Shown: piece after piece, positions 1 to 8,700 of the stretch | How the letters are laid out: each line of letters begins with the position of its first letter | Numbering within the stretch: position 1 is the stretch's first letter | Source: Monosiga brevicollis MX1 | Lineage: Eukaryota > Opisthokonta > Choanoflagellata > Craspedida > Salpingoecidae | Reading direction: 5' to 3' | DNA length: 24,067 nucleotides | NCBI RefSeq assembly: GCF_000002865.3 | Contig: NW_001865064.1 | Span: forward strand, 30,540-54,606 | Notes under the pieces: generated by a model | The model's input: the letters and a program-made list of their open reading frames with translations, nothing else | What the model was told of the DNA's origin: nothing | The model's database searches: none | Translations under genes and position numbers: made by a program

Positions 1-330
1 TGAAGCCACTTGAGTGTGCGAGAAAGGCAGAAGCGCGCTGGCAAGGGATGGGGTGGGGTCCAGAATGAAGTCACGACCTCGGAAAAGGGAAGCAGGCTCA
101 AGATACAACGAAACAGAGCGGGGTGCAGGGAGCACCGACAAAGCGCGGACACAAAACGGGGAAAAGGGATGGCGGGAAGGAAGAAAAGGAGCCAGGGGGG
201 AGAACGGACGCGCACGGGTGGGCAGGGTGTAGAGGAGCGAGGGACGGGGCCAAAGACGATGGGCAGCGGGAGCAGAGCAGCAGCCAGAGGAGTTCAGGGG
301 AGAAGAGGGAGGGTTAGGTACTGTACTGAC

Positions 331-684
331 GCTGTTCTTGGCTTCAGTTTCAGCGCCGTGCTTCAACAGCATCTCCGCCACCTTGTCATGACCGTTAAAG
401 CAGGCCTTGTGCAGTGGTGTCCAGCCATCCTGTGGGATGATACATCAGCATGACGTACAGGTACAGCATCATCATCACCATCATCATGTGGTACAGGTGT
501 AGCATCATAGGGGGGCTAAAGGGGAAGAGGGTTAGGTACTGTACTGACGTTGGCCCTGACTTTAGCATCAGCACCGTGCTTCAACAGCATCTCCACCACC
601 TTGACATGACCGATATAGCAGGCATTGTGCAGTGGTGTATAGCCAAGCTGTAGGATAATGCATCAGCATGACGTACAGGTACAG

Positions 685-716
<32 letters not shown>

Positions 717-1134
717 GCATCATCATCATGGGGTACAGGTGCACCATCATAGGGGGGTAAAGGGGGAGAAGAGGAAGGTACTGTACTGACCTTGTTCTTG
801 GCGTCAGCATCAGCACCGTGCTTCAACAACATCTCCACCACCTTGACATGACCGTTACCGCAGGCCTCGTGCAGTGGTGTCCAGTCATCCTGTGGGATGA
901 TGCAAACATGCAGTATATGTCCCATGTTATGCCATAACGTCACCCATCCAGGGACATATTCAAAGTGCAACCAATATCACATAACATCATACCAAACAGC
1001 AAACGTACGAAACCACTTTTGGATTGGGCAGCATCTCGTTTGCGTTGTTGGTCCCAACTGTTCACCAACCGCAGCGCCTTTTGTGGATCTGATGAATAAC
1101 ACGCCCTGTACAGCTGCCCTCCGTCATCACTCAT
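331..1134 (-). CDS. Ankyrin-repeat protein, paralog 1 (5' part; continues past the left edge)
   Basis: Four coding exons are visible, all phase 0: 1009-1134, 791-889, 549-647 and 331-429. The first exon encodes 42 residues beginning [18 protein letters not shown] and ends at a GTACGT donor. The other three are exactly 99 nt, and each encodes one 33-residue ankyrin repeat (for example [20 protein letters not shown], then [13 protein letters not shown]). They are bounded by CACAG or TACAG acceptors and GTCAGT donors. The start ATG at 1134 lies at the same place as the start of the paralog at 4314. After 331 the minus strand reads intron-like DNA to the window edge. This resembles the intron before the sixth exon of the paralog, so the 3' end should lie outside the window. 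Ankyrin repeats bind protein partners; no partner or specific function can be inferred. Confidence 0.8.
685..730. repeat. CAT trinucleotide microsatellite in an ankyrin-gene intron
   Basis: A run of CAT units with one CAG interruption lies in the intron between the exons at 549-647 and 791-889. Shorter CAT tracts sit at the equivalent place in the sister introns (about 468-486, 3506-3518 and 3911-3923). They account for much of the intron length variation, since the exons never vary from 99 nt in this part of the genes. Confidence 0.9.
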
Positions 1135-1605
1135 GGTAATGGTATCTCTCTCCATTCACCATCCGCTTCAAACCGCTTTTTTTCGCTTCTCGATCCACCA
1201 CCAATCTCATGAGCCCCCTCCAAGTACAACTCGTCTGACAACCCAAAAGTGGGATCCAACAAACGCGCGCCGTTTCCAAAACGGCAGCCGGTGAGCGGGT
1301 CTTGCTCTTCTCTGCCTGGTGCACCAAACGACCCACCTTTGGCCAATACTTATCAATGACAGTTGCGAGGACAGGGTATTTGGTTGCCCGGCGCACGTTG
1401 TCGACTGTGAGGCGAGATCAGTGAGGCCAACTGAAAGCAAAAAAATGGCAGCGATGCTTTCAATCAAAACGTTCGGGCGTCGCCGCAAGGTCCCGATCAG
1501 GGGAGTCCCGTACCAAACACAAGTGATCAGTCACCATGAAAGCACAAAGCAAGACACGTCAAGCAGCCCGCCGATGCCGATATCGAGACCGAGACCGCTG
1601 CCAAA

Positions 1606-1638
1606 AAGAAGAAGAAGAAGAAGAAGAAGAAGAAGAAG

Positions 1639-1668
<30 letters not shown>
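1606..1668. repeat. AAG trinucleotide microsatellite
   Basis: An almost perfect AAG tract of about 21 units (CTT on the strand of the ankyrin gene). The duplicate upstream region has only an imperfect purine stretch (GGGGAAGGAGAAGCG) at the matching place near 4735-4750. Confidence 0.95.
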
Positions 1669-1669
<1 letters not shown>

Positions 1670-1699
1670 TCAAAAGCAAATGGCAAAAAAAATGCAAAC

Positions 1700-1767
<68 letters not shown>

Positions 1768-1777
1768 ACACACACAA
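1700..1777. repeat. CA dinucleotide microsatellite
   Basis: About 37 CA units with one CACCAC interruption near the right end. It is followed by a T-rich tract at 1780-1805. The duplicate region near 4806-4825 has AGAACACATGTTGTTG instead. Confidence 0.95.
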
Positions 1778-1827
1778 CTTTTTTTTTCTTTCTTTTTTTC
1801 TTTCTGACACACAGTCAGCAAATTCCA

Positions 1828-1975
1828 AAGCGCTGTAAAACTGGGGCCTTGGTCGTTCACTCGTCCTGCCCCTTTGCCTGCCAATGACACCTTACCCGTA
1901 ACGAGAGGCTGCTAGAGCGCCGCAAATTGGGGCTTGTACGTTCACGCGTACGGCCCCTTTCCCTGCCATGACATT
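1828..1975. repeat. Two copies of a GCGC.GCAAAACTGGGGC motif unit upstream of ankyrin paralog 1
   Basis: Copy one starts near 1828 (AAGCGCTGTAAAACTGGGGC). Copy two starts near 1914 (GAGCGCCGCAAATTGGGGC). Each is followed about 20-25 nt later by a CCCCTTT..CTGCCA..TGAC block. Further copies lie at 4878 and 4976, upstream of the second ankyrin gene. Their position upstream of both genes allows a regulatory role, but a relic of a small mobile element is equally possible. Confidence 0.65.
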
Positions 1976-1990
1976 ACAAGCCCGTTGCCT

Positions 1991-2527
1991 AGTTGTTACT
2001 GCCCCATCCGATCATATCAATCTGATCCCCCCGCCCGGATGCGAGCGATTACTTCCGACGACGAGGGAGCCAGCTTTAAGATCATGGCGACTCGCGTTTC
2101 AAAGGGAACGAAATGCACCATTGGCCTTGTCGTCGCTTCAAGTGATCATCACGGCTAGAAGCTTTTGACCTCTTCAAAATTTGGAAAGCCCGACCGCCAA
2201 GCCCAGATCAGGGCCCAGATCCTGGCAGAGGCCCAGATTGACCAATTACCTCCTGCCAGAAGCAAACAAAGGGGATCGGATTAAAATTTAACGCTGAGGG
2301 AGCTCCTTTTAGGATATGATCTGTTTGTGGTCAATTCACAGAAGCAAACAGAGGAAATGCTCAGTGTTCCACAGGCTTCCTTGAAGAGCGCCGTTAAGGA
2401 TCATCAAGCATTATCCAGCCATGGTGCCACGACTGGCAGCTTCCAGTGTGATCCAGTAGCTTCTGGACATGCGTCTATGTTTGTTGCTCAGTAATAGCGA
2501 TCGCCTAGCCAAACACAAGCGGCCATA
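1991..2527. other. Intergenic region between the two ankyrin genes
   Basis: No gene is supported here. The stretch lies between the duplicated upstream region of paralog 1 and the stop codon of paralog 2, so its right part should hold the 3' UTR of paralog 2. A short direct repeat of GCCCAGAT occurs three times between about 2199 and 2240. I saw no AATAAA-type signal on the minus strand just after the stop. Confidence 0.6.
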
Positions 2528-4314
2528 TCAATTCGTGGGTGCAGCTTGAGCCGCAAACGTTAGAGCGGTCAGGCCGTCACACAGGGTTTGTAGATCTTGG
2601 ATATTGAACGATTGAGGATCCAAGCGCCAGCCGACACTGCAGAGAACAGCAGCAGCGCACCGCCAGCGTCTGCCCTGCTCCGCATGAATCAAGCCTTGGA
2701 CTGGCACCACGTTGAAATCCGATGAGAGCAAGAACGTGCGGACAATCACATGGGAATCAGGTTCGCACCATGGGAATCTTTAGTTTGGTAGGAGCAAGGA
2801 GAACGGGTTGCGCGCAATAGCTCTGCAATCGGCTAAAAGTGAAGCAGATTCATCGATAAGCAAGCTTGCCTTTGCAATTCGTACTGAAAATAACAAAGGC
2901 TCACCTCCAGCTCGATGCGAGCCTTGCAAAGAAGCAGATCCAAGGGCCGTGCATCCGTCTGCCACAGCAGGTCGTCAGATATCAATCGCAGGCGCAGCAG
3001 AACAGCGGAAAAGCACGGCATCAAGATGAAAAGCTTACAAGTTCTCTCGCATCTGGGTCAGCACCGCGCCGCAAGAGTTGTTGAATAACCTTTTGGCTGG
3101 CAGAGAAGGCAGTGCAGGCTGCATGGAGCGGCGTTTGGCCGTCCTATAATATACAATCAATGATCAGAAACACGAGACTCATTTTTCTGTTTCTTTGGGG
3201 ATTGAGCGTCGAGTGTGCCGAGGTAGAACCAAAGAAACGGCCGTTGAAAGCCGCTTGAGCATGCGAGGGAGGCAGACGAGTGATGGCAAGGGATACAACA
3301 TCGAAAAAGAATGGCGACGGGCAGCGGGAGTAGGAGCAGCAACCAGAGGTTGGGAGAAAACGGGAGTACTGAGCTGACCTTGTTCCTGGCTTCAACATCA
3401 CCACCGTGCTTCAACAGCATCTCCACCAGCTTGACATGGCCGTAGAGGCAGGCATTGTGCAGTGGTGTATCGCCACGCTGTGGGATGATGCGAAACAGCC
3501 ATCAACATCATCATCATGTGGGACAGGTGTACCACCATAGGGGCTAAGGCGGGAAGAGGGAGGCACTGTACAAACAATATCTTTGGCTTCAGCATCAACA
3601 CCGTGCTGCAGCAGCATCTCCACCACCCTGACATGACCGCTAATGCAGACATAATGCAGTGGTGTCCAGCCACGCTGTAAAATGATGTATCGGCATGACG
3701 TACAGTTACAACACGATTATTATCATTTGATACAGGTGTATCATTGTAGGGTGCTAAAAGTGAAAGACGTACTTACCATGTTCTTGGCTTCAGCATCAAC
3801 ACCGTGCTTCAACAGCATCTCCGCCACCTTGGCATGACCGTTTTCGCAGGCGTAGTGCAGTGGTGTGACGCCATTCTGTGGGACGATGCATCAGCATGAC
3901 GTACAGGTTCAGCAGCATCATCATGTGGTACAGATGTAGTCAAGGGGGAGAGGGAGGTACTGTACTGACAATGGTCTTGGCTCCAGCATCAACACCGTGC
4001 AGCAACAGCATCTCCACCACCTTTACAAGACCGTTAAAGCTGGCCTTGTGCAGTGATGTATTGTCCCACTGCGGGATGATGCAGTCATGCAGTGTATGCC
4101 CCATAACGTCACCACATTCATAGTCAGTGACATAATCAAAGGGTAACCAATAACACCAACGAACATCATATCAAGCTGCGTAGCATCGTACCTCAGCTTT
4201 GTATTCAGCAGCATCTCGGATGCGTTGTTGGTCCCAACTGCTCAACAGCTGTAGCGCCGCTTGTGGATCTGATGCATCGCACGCATCCGACAGCCGTTCT
4301 CCATTGCCACTCAT
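2528..4314 (-). CDS. Ankyrin-repeat protein, paralog 2 (complete, nine exons, 304 residues)
   Basis: My gene model joins 4192-4314, 3970-4068, 3777-3875, 3576-3674, 3379-3477, 3039-3143, 2905-2958, 2769-2832 and 2528-2700. This gives 915 nt with no internal stop. Residues 1-41 are an N-terminal cap ([18 protein letters not shown] and on). Residues 42-173 are four 33-residue ankyrin repeats, one per 99-nt exon. Residues 174-208 are a 35-residue repeat starting [10 protein letters not shown]. Residues 209 to about 235 are a last repeat, split by an intron, reading [15 protein letters not shown] then PIAELL. Residues 236-304 form a C-terminal tail with no domain I recognise. The first seven introns are phase 0; the last (2701-2768) is phase 1. 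The first five or six exons are very secure because of repeat periodicity. The last three rest on short introns (80, 72 and 68 nt) and matching phases. Without the last splice the protein would end earlier, at 2746. Likely a cytosolic protein-binding scaffold. Confidence 0.8.
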
Positions 4315-5045
4315 GGCAAAGGTATCGCTCGACCACCATATGCTTCAAAACCGCTTTTGGGGTCCACGACCAATCTCATGCAACCCCTCCAAATAGAACT
4401 CGTCCGACAACCCAAAACGGCAGCCGGGCAGCGGGCCTTGCTCTGTCCTCCTGATGCGCCAAACGACGTATCTCTGGCCAACAGGTTTCGGTGACAGTTG
4501 CGAAGACAGGTGCACTTGCTGGATCAAAGCGCACGCGAACGACTGTGAAGCGAGCCACGTGGCCCCACTGGGAAAAAAAAAAGTGGCAGCGGTGCGATGA
4601 ACCAAACGTTCTGGCGTCGCCACAAGTCCCGACCAGGAGAGCCCCGTACCAACCACAAGCGATCAAGCACCACACACAAAGCAGGGCACGTCAAGCAACC
4701 CCCGGATACCGATGCCGACACCGATGCCAACGAGGGGAAGGAGAAGCGTACGAGGTCAAAAGTAGAAGGCAATTGCCAAAAAAAACTTCTGAAGAAGGAA
4801 AATGCAAAGAACACATGTTGTTGTTTTTGTCTATTTTTTGACTTGTCAAGTCCAAACGGTCATACGAGCAGATTCTGAAGCGCCGCAAAACTGGGGCCTG
4901 GATGTGCACGTGGACTGCCTCTTTGCCAGCCGTGGCAGCTGAAAAGCACTCCAAACCCCTTGACAAGCAGGTTGCAAAGCACCACAAAACTGGGGCTTGT
5001 ATGTGACCGGCGAGGCTCAGATCGTCGCATAGCAGCAAGGCTCAT
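4315..5045. repeat. Upstream region of ankyrin paralog 2 (copy 2 of the duplicated segment)
   Basis: Related to 1135-1990 in order and orientation, with the start codons of the two ankyrin genes 3,180 nt apart. It carries two further copies of the GCAAAACTGGGGC-type motif: near 4878 (AAGCGCCGCAAAACTGGGGC, with a CTCTTTGCCAGCC block after it) and near 4976 (AAAGCACCACAAAACTGGGG). It lacks the long AAG and CA tracts of the other copy. Probable promoter and 5' UTR of the gene starting at 4314. Confidence 0.65.
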
Positions 5046-5498
5046 GACAGAGTACGCATATCAATCAATATCTCTGACTCAAAATTCAATGTCTATATGA
5101 GCTTTTTCGACACGCTTCACTGTAACACATTTTGCAAGCCTCTGACGTGGGTGCCGACTGTCCTGGGTGCCCTTGCGGTGGTGTTGATGACCGAGTTGCG
5201 TAGCAGAGCACACAGTGTTCGCCGACTTTTCAGCCACACAAACTTGAGGTTTGATTCAAGCAACCGAAAAGAACCGTTTACTTTGCATAGCAGCTGTGGT
5301 AGGTCTGCAACAGAACGCACCAGCCCGGCTCATTTTCGGATATGCTTCTGCCCATTGCCTTTCCCTCGTAAATTAATAAAAAAAACAACCCGCTTTTACG
5401 CGTCTCCATCCTGTTGTGAGCTCCTTATCTTCCCACTGCGGTGCACAATTCGCTTTGTTATACGAGTCATCGAATGAATTGTGATCACAAGCAAAGAG
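5046..5498. other. Intergenic stretch, no supported gene
   Basis: This lies between the upstream region of ankyrin paralog 2 and the repeat block near the 3' end of the RNF213-like gene. A plus-strand frame is open from 5097 to 5477 (126 codons), but it shows no recognisable domain or repeat and passes through AT-rich DNA. I do not call it a gene. Confidence 0.55.
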
Positions 5499-5742
<244 letters not shown>

Positions 5743-5792
5743 AAGCGCATAGATCCTAATCACCATAGCATGGAAAAAAGAATTCAGTTCCT

Positions 5793-8700
5793 CTAACAAG
5801 AGCGAACATCCCGTGATTGAAGCCAACGTAGCAATGCATACGCGTGCTTCAGCTGCAGCTCCGCTGGTAAGATGTCTGAGGGGTCCACTCCTTGCAAACG
5901 AGGGAAAAACATTGCCTCCTCATCAAGAAAAAGACCAAGCTCGGCTTGGAAAGCTTGTTCCCCAAGGTCGTACATGGGCCAAACGTACACAATGACGCGA
6001 CGCAGTGCATCAGGGAGGCGCAACCACAATTCTGATGTGTGGCGCGAGCGTGCTGTTTGAACGCGTCGGGCCAGATCAGGCTCCAGAGCATCAGGAAAGT
6101 TTCTGAGACGCAAACGACCAGGTCGAACTTCCAGCTCCAGGCGGCACAAGACGTTCACCAAGCCCTCAACGTCGCGCAAAAGCCGAGGCATAATGCAGCT
6201 CGCACGGGCCGTTTGCATGGCGCCTTGATCTCCCAGACGCTCTAAGGCCCTCGCCAAGGTTGCATCCGCACTCAGACCGGTCAAGTCGCCGCTATGGCTG
6301 ACCAGGTACTCCAGGAGGTGCTGTGCCGGCGTTAGAGCTTGCCGCAACTCCGACATCATCAATGGCTGCTCTGCATCTTCAGCCAAAGGCACTTGGTTGT
6401 GAGAAACCGCGAAAACGCCCAAGGCACGAAGGAAAGCCACACCGGGCTGGTTGTATTTGAACAACGGTGCAGCTTCGAATTCAATCAAAAATTTATTGCG
6501 AACAAATTTGTGGTAAAAGATTGCATCCAGTGCCCGCCAATCGGCAATCAGTGTCAGCCCATTTCCAAAGCCCGGGGCGCGCATGGCATACGGAAGCCAA
6601 ATGCCATCCAAAGTAGCGGCATTATCAAGCGAAATTAGGCAGCTGGCATCACAGTCGGAGAGGGGTACCTGAGGTGCAAAAGCGCGCCGTGGTTCTTGCG
6701 CCAACAAGACATGGTGCCGCTGGCCCGCAGCCGATAAGAGTTGCTGCAAGCAGTTGTTGTGCTGGGCAATCAGGGCCGCCAGAAGGGCGCGCAGTTGATC
6801 CCCATCAGCATCCTCTGTGGGGAGGAGTCTTGTTGCAGGTGAGCTCAATGAAAGCGCGGGCAATGGCATCAGTTCGCGACACTCAAAGCGGCCGTGAGGG
6901 CTATCTTCGTCGGCCCCGAGCAGGTCATGCGGAGCCGAGGACCGAAGCGTGTTCCAAGCTGTGATGAAGCCTTCAATTGCCGAGTTCTCCACAAGGCCTC
7001 TGTTGATCACATCCGTCAAGCGCATGGCTTGGACTTGATCGGTTTGTAGAAGTTGACTGTCAGCGGCATGCATCATCTGCACACACGCACTCCACAACGG
7101 CCAGAGCTGTGCCGCGTTGAAGAGCATGGGCTGAACCTGCACAACGGCCGGTAGCAAGGGCAAGGCTGATGCAACGCGAGCATCGGATCGAAGGCGGCCT
7201 TCAAGAGCAGGCCAAGTGACTGCAGGGGCCAAGCGGAACGCTTCCTCCAGCTCAGAATCAGGTTCGTGTCGTTCCTGTAGCCACAACGCAAAATGCGACA
7301 CCTCTTGCCGTGACGCATCAGCTGCGGTGCACACGTCGACCCATGCTTGGTGTGCCGTCCGAGGGTCTGCTAGCTGCTGGGTCCAACTCGTCTGCAGGTG
7401 GGTCTCCAAGGCATCTCGCGCAGCCGTAGTGGTTGGAATTCCATGACCTTGCAAATCACGGGGCAGGTCCTGCACCAGTCGATGCAGGACATGGCTCGTC
7501 TCTTCCAGCGTCAACCCCCACAGTGTCGTCAGCTGACGCATGCGGACGCTAAATCGGGTACAGAGCAGGCCGCCAGCATCTGTACGGAGCTCAATTATCT
7601 CAGCCACAACGGCTGCGTTCACTTCTGTGGCCAACAAAAGGCTCACGCTGCACAAGATGTCCAAAATAATAAGCGTGGCAGGTTGTACAGAACGAATTGG
7701 GGCTGGTGTTTGATTTGCAGCTTGGAGAACTGGAGGGTGGTAGCCAGGTGTAGTGTTGGTTGTCTGTCGAGGTGTGTTGTTGGATTGCCCGCCAATTTGC
7801 GAACGGCAATTGGGACAAGTGGACACCTGGTTGAGCTGGCCACAATTACCCACGGCATAAACAAACCCACACGGGCAGTTGTACACACGTGTCACAGCGG
7901 CCACAGAGCCCAAAATGGCACTGACATCGTCGTCGGCCTGGCCTGGCAAGAAGCTGCGGTTGCACACTTCGGCCCCATAGATCATGGCGGCCAGATAATT
8001 ATCCTGTGCCATAGTCTCTGGGAATACAATGCTAAAGTGCAAAAGCAACCGATGGAGGTATCGGCCAGCATGCCCTGAGCCGGGCACGTCTGTTTGGGTA
8101 TTCGGAGGCATTGTTGTTGTCCAAGCACGCTGCAGTCGCGTCGTCCAGTCAACGTTGGCCGCTGCAGCAAACTGCCGAGGCATCGGGCCCAGCTGTGCAG
8201 GGGGTGCATCAAGTAGACTGCGAAAAGCTCCAGCTGTAACGTCGTTCTGGCGTGTTGTGAGCTCGCGAGCAACTTCGGCTTGCATGGCCGACTCACGCAA
8301 GGAAGGCGGTGCATCAGCGCCGCTAGTTGGCTGATTGGCAGTGGCATTGCTCCTATTGGCTGTCCCGACAGCCCCTGAAGCTGCAAACTGTTGCTCAGCC
8401 CAAGCAGCGCGTGCCACATCAGATGACAAGGGGCCAAAGACATTGCACTGATCGTCTTGTGCACCTTGCTGCTCAGGCCAGGGTAGCTGGGCGATCCACG
8501 GGAGCGTTTCACGCCATCGGTCTGCATGCTCACGCAAGAGACCAAACTCGGCTTTTAAGCGAAGGTGCTTGAATATCAAAACTTGAGCCACTTGCGGTGC
8601 GTTTGCAAAGCAGTCCCAGATCCATCGCGCAGAGTCTGAAAGCCGATCCAGATCCCAGTTTGCCAGCAAAGTGGCATCTACAGCTTGATGAATGAGAGCA

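Larger units (their letters stand above)
1135..1990. repeat. Upstream region of ankyrin paralog 1 (copy 1 of a duplicated segment)
   Basis: This non-coding stretch upstream of the start at 1134 is related along most of its length to 4315-5045, upstream of the second ankyrin gene. The closest blocks are near 1200-1350 (versus 4370-4480), where a segment reads TTGTCAGACGAGTTGTACTT here and TTGTCGGACGAGTTCTATTT in the other copy on the minus strand. The block around 1540-1700 is also related. A 33-nt length difference and the microsatellites at 1606-1777 are the main disagreements. It probably holds the promoter and 5' UTR. I see no convincing coding exon in it: the minus-strand frames that look similar between copies shift relative to each other. 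Confidence 0.65.

Noticed and set aside
1319-1890. ORFs with poly-Arg, poly-Glu, poly-Leu and poly-His/Thr or Val/Cys tracts
   Set aside because: They are translations of the AAG and CA microsatellites, which keep all frames open. The duplicate region has no corresponding frame.
2528-2700. SOCS box at the C terminus of ankyrin paralog 2 (as in ASB proteins)
   Set aside because: DLQTLCDGL has the L-x-x-x-C core but lacks the expected residues on either side, and no Cul5 box follows.
5097-5477. A 126-codon plus-strand ORF before the decamer array
   Set aside because: No recognisable domain, low-complexity end and no paralog in the window. Length alone is not sufficient evidence.
7398-8078. 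A 226-codon plus-strand frame antisense to the RNF213-like gene
   Set aside because: It lies opposite conserved RZ-region coding sequence, shows no domain and follows from the base composition of the other strand. The same applies to the many shorter antisense frames across 5800-19400.
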